A DNA stretch of 43,037 nt from Akkermansia sp. (GCA_017399165.1 JAFQEF010000037.1:1-43037), one strand, 5' to 3'. Numbered from the stretch's first letter, positions 24,993-35,207 are shown. Made by a program: numbers and translations. Notes: generated by a model from the sequence alone, not told the origin.

Positions 24993-27551
24993 ATGTCAAC
25001 GACAAAAAAGAACACGAATTCAACTAAGCCCGCAGGTGCAAATGCTGCCAAAAAGACAGCTAACCCTGCTAAAAAAACTCCAACCAAGGCAAAGGCTGCA
25101 TCCTCTCCTGCTGCTGAGCCGCAAAACAGGGATGCTCAAAAGAGCGTTACCAAGCAGACTAAGCCTGTTGCTGCTAAGAAGCCTACCCCTGCGAATAAAG
25201 CCAAAACTGTGGAAAAAAAGCCAGTAGCTCAGAAAGCCTCCGCTGCCAAGAAGGCAGAGGAGAAGAAGCCTGTAGCTCAGAAAGCCCCCGCTGCCAAGAA
25301 GGCAGAGGAGAAGAAGCCTGTAGCTCAGAAAGCCCCTGCCGCCAAGAAGGTAGAGGAGAAGAAGCCCGAGGCAAAGAAAGCCCCTGCTGCCAAGAAAGTA
25401 GAGGAGAAGAAGCCCGAGGCAAAGAAAGCCCCTGCTGCCAAAAAAGTAGAGGAGAAGAATCCCGAGGCAAAGAAAGCCCCTGCTGCCAAAAAAGTAGAGG
25501 AGAAGAAGCCCGAGGCAAAGAAAGCCCCCGCTGCCAAAAAAGTAGAGGAGAAGAAGCCCGTAGAGAAGGAATCTACCCCGGAAATGGATGCAGAGATTGC
25601 TGCAGAAATTGCCCGCACGACGCGTCGTAAGCGTAAAAATTATGCTCCCCCGCGCATTACCGCTAAGGAACTTCAGGAGTTCTTCCCGGATGATATTACG
25701 CTTAAAACAGCCTTTAAAACCCTCCTTGGCTTAGCTAAGAAGAACAATGGCTACGTGACGGATGATGACATCTTCTCCTCTTTGCCCATGGATGGTTATG
25801 AGGAGCAGGATACCGAAAAACTTTTCGAGCGCCTGCACTCCATCGGTGTAGAGGTGCGCGATGAGTCTGTAGATATTGCCCCGATATCCGCTGCCGACCT
25901 TAAGCCTGCAAAAGGCAGCAAGGGTGGCAGCATTGTTGATACCCCCGTGGTGCAGGAAAAGGTGCGCCAGTTGATTGTTTTGGCTACAGAGCAGGGGTAT
26001 TTGACATACGACGACATTAATGATGTGTTGCCCAACGACATGATTAACCCTGCGGACCATGAGGAAATCATGGAACGCCTGCGTGGCATGAACTTCGACA
26101 TCATTGATGCATCTGACGTAGATAACTACAGCGCCCGTGAGCGTTTGGTCGAATCCGGTGAAGAGGATGAAACCGAGAAGCTGGAGGCCAAGATGGATAT
26201 CTTGGATGACCCCGTGCGCATGTACCTGAAGCAGATGGGGCAGAAAGACCTGCTTAAACGTGAGCAGGAGGTCAGCCTTTCCATTCGCATTGACCATGCG
26301 GAAACCGAGCTGCAAACCCGTTTGCATAAGTTTGGTGTGGTGGCGATGCTTTATTTGGAAACTGCTCAGCGCATTCTGCAGAATAAAGAACGCTTTGACC
26401 GCGTGGTTGCAGATAAAAATATCGACCACCGCGAGCAGTATTTCAAGGAGATTCAACCCTTGATTAACAAGGTGTATGATCTGCATGACTCTGCTCAGGC
26501 TGCTTACAATAACCTTCGCCGTGCGCGCCGTCGCAATAAAGGGGTGGAAGCTGCTCAAAAGGAGTTTGCAGACCTGCTGGATACGCTGGACGGCATGTAC
26601 CGCAAGTTCTCCTTCAAAGGCAAGGTTTATGAGGACTTTGTAGCCCGCTTGCGTGAAATGCGCCAGCGCATCATGAAGCTGCGCCGTCAGTACGAAGGCG
26701 CTCACGATAGCAAGGAGTTTAAGGATGCCATGGCGGAGTACGAGGTGCAGCTCTGGATGCCTGTCTCTGAGTTCTTGGAGAACTATCAGGCCATGCGTAA
26801 GGCCATGACAGAGGCTAAGGATGCTAAAAAGGAAATGATTGAGGCAAACCTGCGTCTCGTTATCTCCATTGCCAAAAAGTACACCAACCGTGGCCTTGCG
26901 TTCCTGGACCTTATTCAGGAGGGTAACATGGGCTTGATGAAAGCCGTGGAGAAGTTTGAATACCGCCGTGGCTACAAATTCTCCACCTACGCCACATGGT
27001 GGATTCGCCAGGCTATTACTCGATCTATTGCCGACCAGGCGCGCACCATCCGTATTCCCGTGCACATGATTGAAACTATCAACAAGCTCATGCGTGTGCA
27101 GAAGAAGCTTGTGCAGGATTTTGGTCGTGAGCCTACACCGGAGGAAATTGCCGCAGAGAGCGGTATGCAGGTGGAGCGTGTGCGCAGTGTGCTTAAGATG
27201 GCTCAGCAGCCTATCTCCATGCAACAGCCCGTTGGTGATTCTGATGACACCTCATTCGGCGATTTCCTGGAGGATAAGAGCGCAGAAAATCCCATGGATG
27301 GTGCTGCCTTTAACTCCCTTAGGGAAAAGCTCTCGGGTGTGCTCAATACACTCAATGAGCGTGAGCGTGCCGTTATCGAACAACGCTTCGGTTTGAAAGA
27401 CGGTAACCCCCGTACACTTGAGGAAGTGGGCCGCCAGTTCAACGTAACGCGTGAGCGTATTCGCCAGATTGAGGCCAAGGCTTTGCGCAAGTTGCGTCAC
27501 CCCACGCGTATCAGCTGTATCAAGGGTTTCCTGGATACGACCAATAATTAA
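24993..27551 (+). CDS. rpoD: Primary sigma factor with Lys/Ala-rich N-terminus
   Basis: 852 residues. Residues 1-190 are a Lys/Ala/Pro-rich, histone-H1-like extension containing seven 16-residue repeats (75-186). Then comes a divergent region-1.1-like segment ([14 protein letters not shown]) and a second, classical region 1.1 ([15 protein letters not shown]). Next are region 1.2 ([11 protein letters not shown]), a non-conserved region, region 2 ([12 protein letters not shown] ... Y-A-T-W-W-I-R-Q-A), region 3 and region 4 ending in [18 protein letters not shown]. This is the housekeeping sigma70, directing RNA polymerase to promoters like those in this window. It is single-gene, with two possible promoters and a clear terminator. 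Confidence 0.97.
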   Translation: MSTTKKNTNSTKPAGANAAKKTANPAKKTPTKAKAASSPAAEPQNRDAQKSVTKQTKPVAAKKPTPANKAKTVEKKPVAQKASAAKKAEEKKPVAQKAPAAKKAEEKKPVAQKAPAAKKVEEKKPEAKKAPAAKKVEEKKPEAKKAPAAKKVEEKNPEAKKAPAAKKVEEKKPEAKKAPAAKKVEEKKPVEKESTPEMDAEIAAEIARTTRRKRKNYAPPRITAKELQEFFPDDITLKTAFKTLLGLAKKNNGYVTDDDIFSSLPMDGYEEQDTEKLFERLHSIGVEVRDESVDIAPISAADLKPAKGSKGGSIVDTPVVQEKVRQLIVLATEQGYLTYDDINDVLPNDMINPADHEEIMERLRGMNFDIIDASDVDNYSARERLVESGEEDETEKLEAKMDILDDPVRMYLKQMGQKDLLKREQEVSLSIRIDHAETELQTRLHKFGVVAMLYLETAQRILQNKERFDRVVADKNIDHREQYFKEIQPLINKVYDLHDSAQAAYNNLRRARRRNKGVEAAQKEFADLLDTLDGMYRKFSFKGKVYEDFVARLREMRQRIMKLRRQYEGAHDSKEFKDAMAEYEVQLWMPVSEFLENYQAMRKAMTEAKDAKKEMIEANLRLVISIAKKYTNRGLAFLDLIQEGNMGLMKAVEKFEYRRGYKFSTYATWWIRQAITRSIADQARTIRIPVHMIETINKLMRVQKKLVQDFGREPTPEEIAAESGMQVERVRSVLKMAQQPISMQQPVGDSDDTSFGDFLEDKSAENPMDGAAFNSLREKLSGVLNTLNERERAVIEQRFGLKDGNPRTLEEVGRQFNVTRERIRQIEAKALRKLRHPTRISCIKGFLDTTNN
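25215..25550 (+). repeat. Seven 48-bp repeats in rpoD
   Basis: Each encodes a 16-residue unit of the type [16 protein letters not shown]. The first three units have V-A-Q in place of E-A-K. DNA copies are nearly identical, so unit number may change by recombination. Confidence 0.93.
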
Positions 27552-27578
27552 TCCGGCGTTCCTAGGTGCCCGAAACTC

Positions 27579-27619
27579 CCTGCCGATTGCCTTTTGTGGG
27601 TAATCGGCAGGCGTTTTTT
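27579..27619 (+). terminator. rpoD intrinsic terminator
   Basis: Stem CCTGCCGATT (27579-27588) with AATCGGCAGG (27602-27611), a 13-nt loop, then a run of six T. Confidence 0.9.
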
Positions 27620-27660
27620 CAGTTATATTAAATTTTTTTTAACTTTGGCTCACTTTTAGA

Positions 27661-27689
27661 GTGACTTCACGCGCGGAGTCTGGTAGAAT
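27661..27689 (+). promoter_or_regulatory. Promoter of secretin operon
   Basis: GTGACT (27661-27666), 17-nt spacer, TAGAAT (27684-27689), 13 nt to the ATG at 27703. The hexamers match those of the dapA promoter. Confidence 0.6.
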
Positions 27690-27702
27690 AAAGGCACTTA
27701 CC

Positions 27703-30177
27703 ATGATGAGACATTTTTCTCGTACCTCCATCCTTTCTCTTCTTGCACTGGGGAGCTTATCCTCAGCGCCGTATTGTTTTGCACAAGAATCTAACGATGC
27801 TACGGCCCGAGCTGAGGCCGCTCGCCATGAAATGGCGGTGAGAGATGCCCGCCAGTCCGTGCAGGAGGCTCGCCTTGCATACCAAGCTCGCCGATACAGC
27901 GATGCCGTAGAGCATTACAGGGCTGCGCTGGCCTCCCTGCCGAACTCCCCGTCTACTCAGTCGTTTGCCCGTTTTGTGAAAGACTGCCTTTCTGATGCGT
28001 TGATTGCCAAGGCTATTGATTATCGTTTGGTTGGCCGCAGAGATGAGGCAATCTCCTTCTTGCGAGAGGCCATCAGCCTTTCTCCCTCCAATAAACGTGC
28101 AGAGGTTGAGCTTACCTATACCATGGATACCGTACGCACCAATCCTGCGCTGACACCACAACACTTGGGAGATGTTGCAGAGGTAACGCGTCTGCTTGAG
28201 CTTGGTTATGGACAGCTTGATTTGGGTAAGTATGACGAGGCAATCGCCACGTTCCGTCAAATTTCTCAGTATGATAAGTACAACTCTGCTGCTCAGCAGG
28301 GTATAGAGGCCGCCACGAATCGTAAGATTGCCGCACTGAAAGACGCTCGTAACGCCGTTCGTGCCGATATGTTGGCAGAGGTTGATAAAACTTGGGATCA
28401 GCTCTCTGTAGACATGGCCCCCAAGGATATGGAGGTTGCCCCGACTGAGGGAGATTTTCAAGCCCTTGATGGCGAAGTGGAAGATGCCATTGCCACCTCC
28501 ATCATGGAAATGAAAATCCCCAATATCGTATTTGAAGATGCCGGGGTAATGGATGTGCTGGAGGCCCTTCAAAACCAAATCCGTAGATTTGAAAGTACCG
28601 GTACCCGTGCCGGAAGAAATATCAACCTTACTACCAATTTCGGCAAGGCTGATTCTCCCGGTTACAAGGAGATTATGAGCCGTACCATTACGCTCAAGTT
28701 GACGGATGTGTCTGTCAAAGAGATTTTGGATATCCTCTCTTCTCAACTTGGTACCAGTTATTACTACACACCCACCGGTGTGGAGATTTCTTTCTCCGGT
28801 AAAGATTTTGGTCCCTTGATTGACAGAACCTTTACGGTGCCACCCCATTTCTTTGACCCCTCAGATGCAGAGGAATCTGATGAGGAGGATGGTTTTGAAG
28901 AGGAGGGGGCTCGCGTAACCGTTCATCGTGTTAACCCGGTGCAGTCCCTCAAGAGCATGGGCATCTCTTTCCCTGAGGGGGCCACTGCTCGCTATTCTTC
29001 CTCCACTCGCCAGTTACATGTTCGCAATACAGCGTACAATATGGAGGATATTCAGGATCTGTTGGATGAGCCCATGACAGAGGAGCGTCAAGTTGTGCTC
29101 AACGTCATTATGATGGAGGTCTCCGAGAACGACTTGGAACAACTCGGCTTCGATTGGCTCTTCAACGTCAATATAAATGGGGAATACGGCGTTGGTGGCG
29201 GTGCAGATAATTTGGCATCCTCTGCTACCGGTATACCCATTTTCCAAGGCTATAACCAACCGCAACAAGGCGGTGCTGCTATTACCAGTGGTTTGCGCAG
29301 TGGTACAGAGGCACTCTCCCCGGATAAGATGGAGCATCTCATCTCCTCCGGTGGTGCAGCTGAGTATCACAATGGGGCTGCTACTCGTTCCCCCTATATA
29401 TTCGGTATCAGAGGCGTGTGGAGCTCTGTTGACGTTACGTTCATGATGAACGGCCTTTCCCAGAAAAAGGGCGTAGATCTCCTGCGTAATCCCCGCCTTA
29501 TCTTCAGCCCCGGCATGGATGAACAGGTGACATTTGCTGATGTTACTGAAATGTTCTTCCCGGAGACTTGGGAGCCTTCCGAAATGGCCACGTTCAATGG
29601 CAACAATTGGAACAACAATAATAACAACGGCGGTAGCGGGGCCTCCGTTGCTACCGGTGCTATTCCGTCAGACTTTGTGCGCTTTGGCATGGTGGACGAT
29701 GCCATAGGTGGTTTCGGTACTATTCTGCAAGTTCACAGCGCAGAGATTTCTGAGAGTGGGGAGCATGTTACACTCGCTTTAACCTCCACAACCAATGAGT
29801 TTGAAGGCTTCATCAACTGGGGCTCTCCCATTAATTCTGCCTCATGGACCGAATCCGGTAAAGTGGAGTATATTCAGCTTTCTCCTAACTATATCCTGCA
29901 GCCCATGATTAAGCGATATGTGGAAAATACCAAGATTACGCTTGTTCCCGGCTCTGTGATGGTGATGGGGGGCTTGAAAGAAGCTAAACATGTACGTTTC
30001 GAAGATAAAGTGCCGGTCATTGGAGATTTGCCTTTAGTGGGGCGCTTGTTCCGCTCCGAGGGTGAGCAGAAGATTCGTAAAGCCTTAATCTATTTTGTCA
30101 AGGTGGATGTAGTAGACCCGACCGGTAGAGATGTCAGAACCGGTGAGCGTCCTTCATCCGTTTCTGATAATTTCTGA
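27703..30177 (+). CDS. Secretin-type outer-membrane channel protein
   Basis: 824 residues. A signal peptide ends near C-F-A-Q-E. Three TPR-like repeats follow (about residues 35-215; for example A-Y-Q-A-R-R-Y-S-D-A-V-E-H-Y and L-G-K-Y-D-E-A-I-A-T-F). Then come N-domain-like segments (V-S-V-K-E-I-L-D-I-L) and the secretin domain from about residue 460 (V-V-L-N-V-I-M-M-E-V-S-E-N-D), ending in V-P-V-I-G-D-L-P-L-V-G-R-L-F-R. An Asn-rich loop (N-N-W-N then six further N/G) sits inside it. Secretins form the outer-membrane ring of type II secretion or type IV pilus machines. No pilin, ATPase or inner-membrane partner is in the window, so which machine it serves is open. The GTG at 27661 is rejected as start because it is the -35. 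Confidence 0.9.
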   Translation: MMRHFSRTSILSLLALGSLSSAPYCFAQESNDATARAEAARHEMAVRDARQSVQEARLAYQARRYSDAVEHYRAALASLPNSPSTQSFARFVKDCLSDALIAKAIDYRLVGRRDEAISFLREAISLSPSNKRAEVELTYTMDTVRTNPALTPQHLGDVAEVTRLLELGYGQLDLGKYDEAIATFRQISQYDKYNSAAQQGIEAATNRKIAALKDARNAVRADMLAEVDKTWDQLSVDMAPKDMEVAPTEGDFQALDGEVEDAIATSIMEMKIPNIVFEDAGVMDVLEALQNQIRRFESTGTRAGRNINLTTNFGKADSPGYKEIMSRTITLKLTDVSVKEILDILSSQLGTSYYYTPTGVEISFSGKDFGPLIDRTFTVPPHFFDPSDAEESDEEDGFEEEGARVTVHRVNPVQSLKSMGISFPEGATARYSSSTRQLHVRNTAYNMEDIQDLLDEPMTEERQVVLNVIMMEVSENDLEQLGFDWLFNVNINGEYGVGGGADNLASSATGIPIFQGYNQPQQGGAAITSGLRSGTEALSPDKMEHLISSGGAAEYHNGAATRSPYIFGIRGVWSSVDVTFMMNGLSQKKGVDLLRNPRLIFSPGMDEQVTFADVTEMFFPETWEPSEMATFNGNNWNNNNNNGGSGASVATGAIPSDFVRFGMVDDAIGGFGTILQVHSAEISESGEHVTLALTSTTNEFEGFINWGSPINSASWTESGKVEYIQLSPNYILQPMIKRYVENTKITLVPGSVMVMGGLKEAKHVRFEDKVPVIGDLPLVGRLFRSEGEQKIRKALIYFVKVDVVDPTGRDVRTGERPSSVSDNF

Positions 30178-30186
30178 TATTAAATC

Positions 30187-32043
30187 ATGAGTAATAATAA
30201 CGAAGATAAATATACGCGTGAAGGTGATGATAACTCCCAAGTAAGAAATATCATCAACCAATTGAATAACGACAAACCCTCTCGAGAGAAATCCCGAGAG
30301 GTTGTTGTGCGCGCAGATGGTACCAAAGTGATTCGCGTTACCAAAAAACGCAAGGTGATGGTAACTAGTGAGGAAAAAAATCGTCGCTCTCGCAAAAAGT
30401 TCCTCTTGGGCTTGCTGGCATTCTTAATCATTGCCTCGGCTGTGGTTGCATTTTATCTGTATAGAATGTCTGTAATGTGTTCGGAGTCCTACTTTAATGA
30501 GAAAAAACAAGAGCTGTGTGCAGCTTGGGGGGCTACATCGGTAGAGCTTACTAATCCTCGTGTGGAGGGTATGAAGCTTACCGTTGACCGTTTGATTGCT
30601 CGTTTCCCCGAATCTTCAATGTTGGAAAAGGTGGAGCTCAATGGCATGAATGCCTCACTGGCAGTGTCTTCTTTTATTGCCGGTGAGTTCAAGGCTGATA
30701 ACTTATCTATAAAGGTTGCTGATATTCGCCTGCGCAAGGGGTGTGATAAATTAGCAATGCCTCGCTGGGCCGGGGCAGAGCGCATTTGGAATATCAAGAA
30801 TGTCAGTTGTGCCAAGTTCAGTTTCTCCATCGGCAACCCGGATGAATCTCCTATTGTTTTAAAGAATGCAGAAGCGCAAATGTATCCCTCTGCCGGGGCT
30901 GATTCCGGCCAGGTTGTCATGATTAATAAGGGCACCTTGGCTTTAGCCGGCGTCGGTAAAGAGTTGAGCAACCATATGCGGTACAACTTTAATATGTTGG
31001 ATGCTAAACTCTTCCTTTCTTCCGTCTCTGTGGAGGATGTTCGCGTCAACTGTCAAGACCCCAACAGTTTGCTTCGAGACAAGGAGGCGGAGCGCGATGA
31101 CATCTCCTCTCTGAATGCTAAAGAATTGGTGACGGCTGATTTTGTCATCCATGGGCGCATAGGCGAAGGTGATAGCCTTTACGGGCCATTCGAGCTTGAA
31201 GTGACACATTTACCTTTTGCTTTGCTGACGCACGGAGTTTATGATAAAATATTTGGTGCAGATGTTTCTTCCTCTCGCAATGAAAATGCGGAGCGTATCA
31301 AGATGACCTTATCCCCGACCGGTGCTCCTGCAATATTCTCCGGTAAAATGCTCATCACCGATGTTCAGTTCCGTGATGCAGATTTGGATGCAAAGTCCGT
31401 TTACATCACACACATAGTTAACGCTAATCATAACCGTAAATATACCAAGATAAACTTTGCTCAGGCATGGGTGACGCTTTCTACTGCTAATGGTGACATG
31501 GTGCTTGATATTGCGGATGGTGCTATGGTTGAAACCGGCACGACGGATATTTCCATCCATGGTCAGATGACCGTTGGTATGAACTCTGCTAATGGTCAGT
31601 GGAATGATTTGCCCCTCAGTGGTCATTTGACCTATTCCTTACCGCGTAAAGTGTTGAACAGCGAGTATAAAGGCGGTGTTATAGACCCCATTTTCTCTGC
31701 TGATCCTAAAAATGACTTGCGCTGTGTATTGAAAACAACGCTCTCCGGTGTATCCATTCTCCCTCAAGATGATAGCCGTGCTCAGGTCAATGCTACTGCT
31801 GAGGCTCGCAGTGCTCTTACCCGTGCAGAAGGTATATTCGATGTTGATTCTGTCCCGGATGTGATTAAAGCTAATGACCCCGAGCAAAACGGTACAGCCG
31901 ATGCCAAAGATGATATCTTCAAAACTGAAGAGGAGAAGAAAAACGAAATGTCTGATGATGAATTCTTTGGCGTAAAGGACGAGAACGACATCTTCAAGAG
32001 CAATCCCGGTACGGCTCCGGCAGATCCTTCCATCAAGTTCTGA
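30187..32043 (+). CDS. Single-pass envelope protein, possibly AsmA-like
   Basis: 618 residues, family not firmly recognised. A charged N-terminus (about 70 residues, basic near the membrane) precedes one helix at 72-92, predicting N-in, C-out topology. The large exported part is a string of beta-rich segments (L-K-A-D-N-L-S-I-K-V-like strands and repeated I-H-G-Q/I-H-G-R-I elements). This recalls AsmA/GspN-like envelope proteins but without certainty. The C-terminus is acidic and low-complexity. It is nine bases downstream of the secretin and 14 bases before an acyltransferase gene, so it is likely an envelope-assembly partner. Confidence 0.72.
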   Translation: MSNNNEDKYTREGDDNSQVRNIINQLNNDKPSREKSREVVVRADGTKVIRVTKKRKVMVTSEEKNRRSRKKFLLGLLAFLIIASAVVAFYLYRMSVMCSESYFNEKKQELCAAWGATSVELTNPRVEGMKLTVDRLIARFPESSMLEKVELNGMNASLAVSSFIAGEFKADNLSIKVADIRLRKGCDKLAMPRWAGAERIWNIKNVSCAKFSFSIGNPDESPIVLKNAEAQMYPSAGADSGQVVMINKGTLALAGVGKELSNHMRYNFNMLDAKLFLSSVSVEDVRVNCQDPNSLLRDKEAERDDISSLNAKELVTADFVIHGRIGEGDSLYGPFELEVTHLPFALLTHGVYDKIFGADVSSSRNENAERIKMTLSPTGAPAIFSGKMLITDVQFRDADLDAKSVYITHIVNANHNRKYTKINFAQAWVTLSTANGDMVLDIADGAMVETGTTDISIHGQMTVGMNSANGQWNDLPLSGHLTYSLPRKVLNSEYKGGVIDPIFSADPKNDLRCVLKTTLSGVSILPQDDSRAQVNATAEARSALTRAEGIFDVDSVPDVIKANDPEQNGTADAKDDIFKTEEEKKNEMSDDEFFGVKDENDIFKSNPGTAPADPSIKF

Positions 32044-32057
32044 TTATTTTACGTTGT

Positions 32058-32744
32058 ATGTCATCTGAATTACGAAAAAAATGGTGGACGGTTCCGGTAG
32101 GGCATCTGGTATGGTTCTTTATTACACTGATATGCTTTACGCTTCGCAAAAAAGTCGTTTTAGAGGATTCTGATGGCAAACCGATGGGTTCCTTCCAGTG
32201 CATTATTGCGCTGTGGCATAACAGAGTCTTTGTACCTTGTTATGTGTATAGGTATGTAATTAAAGGCAAAAAAGTGCAAATGAGCATGCTCACCAGTGCC
32301 AGTAAGGATGGTGCCTTGCTCGCCACAGTAGCCAAAGATTACGGCATGCGCGCCGTGCGTGGCTCCAGCCGTCGCCGAGGGGTTGCCGGCTTCATGGATA
32401 TGCTGCGCGAGGTCAAGGACGGTTGCAGCATGTGCATTACCCCGGATGGCCCCAAGGGCCCCATCTATAAGTGTCATCCCGGTGTTATTAAGCTTGCCTC
32501 CGTCAGTGGGTTGCCCATAGTCCCCGCGCGTATCAGTTACAGCTCTTATTGGCGCATCAAAAAAGCTTGGGATGGCTTCATTATCCCCAAGCCTTTCTCC
32601 CGAGTTGTGGTGCACCTGGCCAAATGTATAGAAGTACCCGCAGATCTTACCTCGGAGCAGCAGCAGGAATACTGCGAGAAACTCAATCAGGCCCTTGCCG
32701 CCGGTACCCCTGATTTTGAACCCATCCATCCCGAAAAATCTTAA
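32058..32744 (+). CDS. DUF374 lysophospholipid-type acyltransferase
   Basis: 228 residues. An N-terminal membrane segment is followed by the acyltransferase motifs [17 protein letters not shown] and V-R-G-S-S-R-R-R-G, then I-T-P-D-G-P-K-G-P. These match the DUF374 branch of the LpxL/PlsC-like superfamily, thought to transfer acyl groups to lipid A precursors or lipids at the inner membrane. The putative catalytic His is in the W-H-N motif. It lies 14 bases after the envelope protein gene and 20 bases before folD. Confidence 0.87.
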   Translation: MSSELRKKWWTVPVGHLVWFFITLICFTLRKKVVLEDSDGKPMGSFQCIIALWHNRVFVPCYVYRYVIKGKKVQMSMLTSASKDGALLATVAKDYGMRAVRGSSRRRGVAGFMDMLREVKDGCSMCITPDGPKGPIYKCHPGVIKLASVSGLPIVPARISYSSYWRIKKAWDGFIIPKPFSRVVVHLAKCIEVPADLTSEQQQEYCEKLNQALAAGTPDFEPIHPEKS

Positions 32745-32764
32745 ATTATTCCCCGCTATCTTAT

Positions 32765-33643
32765 ATGTCTACCACCATCATTAACGGTAAAGAAGTGGCA
32801 CAGCAAATACGAGCCGGCCTCATTGAGGAGATTGCTGCCCTGAAGGCTCAGGGCCATACACCGGGCTTAGCTGTTGTTCTTGTGGGTGAGGATCCCGCCT
32901 CTCAAGTATACGTCGGCTCCAAAGTTAAAGCCTGTGAAGAGCTTGGCATCTACTCCCAAAAATGGGAGCTCCCCACCGAGACCACGCAAGAGGAATTAGT
33001 GGCCCTGATTCATAAACTCAATGCAGATGACCGCATTCACGGTATCTTAGTGCAGAGCCCTCCCCCCAAGCACATCGATGAAGAAGCCGTTATTCTTAAT
33101 ATCGATCCTCGTAAGGATGTCGACGGCTTCCACCCCATCAACGTTGCTAAACTCGTGCTGGAGGATGAAGAAGGCTTTGTACCCTGTACACCCCAGGGCT
33201 GCATGGAACTGCTGAAGGCTTATAACATTGAAACCGCCGGTAAACACGCCGTTGTGATTGGTCGCAGTATGATTGTTGGCAAACCCATGGCCAATCTTTT
33301 GGTAAGTAAAAAAGCCAATGCTACTGTCACCATTGCCCACTCTCGCACAAAAGACCTCCCCGCATTGTGCCGCACAGCAGACATCATTGTTGCCGCCGTC
33401 GGTCGCCCCGAAATGGTGACCTCCGATTATGTAAAGGAAGGTGCTGTGGTGCTTGATGTCGGCATCAATCGCATCCCGGATGCCTCTCGCCCCCGTGGCT
33501 ACCGCATCGTGGGCGATGTTGACTATGACAGCGTAAAAGACAAATGCTCTGCTATTACCCCCGTCCCCGGTGGTGTTGGGCCCATGACCATCGCCCTCCT
33601 GATGGCCAACACCGTTAAAGCCTGTCGTCAGCTGACTCGTTAA
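32765..33643 (+). CDS. folD: Methylene-THF dehydrogenase/cyclohydrolase
   Basis: 292 residues, normal size. FolD interconverts methylene-, methenyl- and formyl-tetrahydrofolate for purine, thymidylate and formyl-Met-tRNA synthesis. Visible are Y-V-G-S-K-V-K-A-C (catalytic Lys), [21 protein letters not shown], the dinucleotide site [11 protein letters not shown] and the C-terminal [11 protein letters not shown]. It is the last gene of the secretin operon and is followed by a strong terminator. Confidence 0.97.
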   Translation: MSTTIINGKEVAQQIRAGLIEEIAALKAQGHTPGLAVVLVGEDPASQVYVGSKVKACEELGIYSQKWELPTETTQEELVALIHKLNADDRIHGILVQSPPPKHIDEEAVILNIDPRKDVDGFHPINVAKLVLEDEEGFVPCTPQGCMELLKAYNIETAGKHAVVIGRSMIVGKPMANLLVSKKANATVTIAHSRTKDLPALCRTADIIVAAVGRPEMVTSDYVKEGAVVLDVGINRIPDASRPRGYRIVGDVDYDSVKDKCSAITPVPGGVGPMTIALLMANTVKACRQLTR

Positions 33644-33670
33644 CCCCCTCCATTTTCATTTCATCCCCTC

Positions 33671-33703
33671 AAGCCGCAAAATCCTTATGATTTTGCGGCT
33701 TTT
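33671..33703 (+). terminator. folD operon terminator
   Basis: Perfect 13-bp stem (33671-33683 with 33689-33701), 5-nt loop, T-rich end. Confidence 0.92.
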
Positions 33704-33736
33704 CTCTCAAAAAAATCAATTTTTCAAAAATAAAGC

Positions 33737-33765
33737 TTGCATTTACTTTCATTTTAGCGTATAGT
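33737..33765 (+). promoter_or_regulatory. tRNA-Ser promoter
   Basis: TTGCAT (33737-33742), 17-nt spacer, TATAGT (33760-33765), about 40 nt upstream of the mature tRNA. Confidence 0.65.
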
Positions 33766-33807
33766 CTCCCCGCACCCACTGCGGTGAGTGCTCCCGCAAG
33801 TTCGACT

Positions 33808-33895
33808 GGGCAGGTGTCTGAGTGGTCGAAAGAGCACGATTGGAAATCGTGTGTACGTCAAAAGCGTACCGAGGGTTCGAATCCCTCCCTGTCCG
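33808..33895 (+). tRNA. tRNA-Ser (GGA anticodon)
   Basis: 88 nt with a long variable arm as expected for tRNA-Ser. The acceptor arms GGGCAGG and CCTGTCC pair with one G-U. The anticodon stem CACGA/TCGTG encloses a 7-nt loop with GGA, and the T-arm is GGGTTCGAATCCC. CCA is not encoded. Confidence 0.95.
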
Positions 33896-33902
33896 CTAAA
33901 AG

Positions 33903-33933
33903 CCTCGTAAGTTTAACGACTTACGGGGTTTTT
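33903..33933 (+). terminator. tRNA-Ser terminator
   Basis: CCTCGTAAGT (33903-33912) pairs with ACTTACGGGG (33919-33928) with one G-T wobble and a 6-nt loop, then five T. Confidence 0.88.
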
Positions 33934-34252
33934 GCTTGGGGCGATTTTAAGGGCTTGATGGGGCGTTTGGGCCTTATAACAGGGGAAGGCTGGCGGTAAT
34001 GGTCACTAATTACGTCAATCCAAACATAAGTTCTTTGGCTTTCCCTGTACCATAGCAGGAGAAAGATGTTTTTGCACTGCTCTGACACTATAACGTATCG
34101 AGCAGGACTCGGACCGATGTTTTACTCAAACATTGTAAATGGTAAATTGTAAATAATTGACTTACGAGATTCAACGCCTAATGCGTTTACCTTTTTGGGC
34201 GGTACCGTTGCGCCATTGCCCCCATTCGTAAATCGTAACTCGTACTTCCTGT
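33934..34252. other. Intergenic stretch without a recognisable gene
   Basis: I see no convincing coding region here. It holds tandem GTAAAT-type octamers (about 34135-34158) and, at 34224-34248, a TTCGTAAATCGTAACTCGTA stretch that belongs to the dispersed repeat family described elsewhere in this window. Confidence 0.6.
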
Positions 34253-35197
34253 TCAGTCTTTGGCGGATTTCGGGTCTATGGCATCGCGCAGACCGTCTCC
34301 CAAGAAATTTAATGCCAGCAGGGTGAGGCAGAAGAAGAGCGCCGGGAATATCAGCAGCTCGGGCGTTACCTCCATGCGGTCCGCCCCCTCTTTAATAAGG
34401 GTTCCCCAAGATGAATTGGGCGCTTTAACCCCCAAGCCGATGAAAGAAAGCGTGGACTCCGTAAGCATAATGCCCGGCACTGCCAGGGTGGTATACACCA
34501 CCACCGTGCCCAATATGTTGGGCGCAATGTGCCTGAACAGAATGCGCAGGTGCCCCAAGCCCAGGGATCTTGCCGCCTGCACGTATTCCAGAGCCTTGAT
34601 TTCAAGCGTTTGCGTGCGTACAATGCGTGCCAGAGTAAGCCAGCCCAATGCGCCGATGGCAATAAAGAGGGGCACCAGCCCCAAAATGGGTGCAATGGAC
34701 TCGCGGCTCCACCCCGTGGTGGCAATAATGCTCTCCGTAAGCTCTTGCACGGGCTCTTCTATGCTCAGCGAGAACACGATAACCAGTACAATAAACGGCA
34801 GCGCAAACAGCACATCCACCGTGCGCATCATCAGCGCATCTGTTCGCCCGCCTATGTAGCCGGATATCAACCCGTACACCAAGCCTATGATGAGTGCCAC
34901 CACTGTGGCTACAATACCCACCAGCAAAGAGATTCGCCCGCCATACAGCACGCGTGCCAGCAGGTCTCGCCCCAATTGGTCTGTACCGAACGGGTGCTGC
35001 CAACTGCACGGGGCGGCTATGTTGTTTAAATCCGTGGTATTGGGGTTATCAATGCAGGGAAAAAGCGGCAATACAAAGCACGCTGACACCATGAACAGCA
35101 AAAAAATGAGTGCAGCCATGGCCGCACGGTTGCGGAAAAGCCGCTGCCGTGCGTCTTTCCACAAAGAGTTTCCTTTCTGATATTCAATCTTTTGCAT
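34253..35197 (-). CDS. oppC: Oligopeptide ABC transporter permease (OppC-like)
   Basis: 314 residues. An N-terminal cytoplasmic segment and helix are followed by H-P-F-G-T-D-Q-L-G-R-D, the hallmark of DppC/OppC permeases, then five further helices and the EAA loop E-Y-V-Q-A-A-R-S-L-G ... R-H-I-A-P-N, which contacts the ATPase. It sits ten bases after the OppB-like gene. The ATPase subunits (OppD/OppF) are not in the window. Confidence 0.94.
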   Translation of the reverse strand: MQKIEYQKGNSLWKDARQRLFRNRAAMAALIFLLFMVSACFVLPLFPCIDNPNTTDLNNIAAPCSWQHPFGTDQLGRDLLARVLYGGRISLLVGIVATVVALIIGLVYGLISGYIGGRTDALMMRTVDVLFALPFIVLVIVFSLSIEEPVQELTESIIATTGWSRESIAPILGLVPLFIAIGALGWLTLARIVRTQTLEIKALEYVQAARSLGLGHLRILFRHIAPNILGTVVVYTTLAVPGIMLTESTLSFIGLGVKAPNSSWGTLIKEGADRMEVTPELLIFPALFFCLTLLALNFLGDGLRDAIDPKSAKD

Positions 35198-35207
35198 GTG
35201 CTCTATA

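Noticed and set aside
25731..27224. 497-residue minus-strand frame in rpoD
   Set aside because: Antisense to conserved sigma factor domains; a shadow of codon bias.
33784..33999. Small plus-strand frame over the tRNA-Ser
   Set aside because: It reads straight through the tRNA and its terminator.
34090..34125. Possible degenerate tRNA T-arm on the minus strand
   Set aside because: A GGTCCGAGTCC-like stretch is present but no acceptor or anticodon arm can be built around it.
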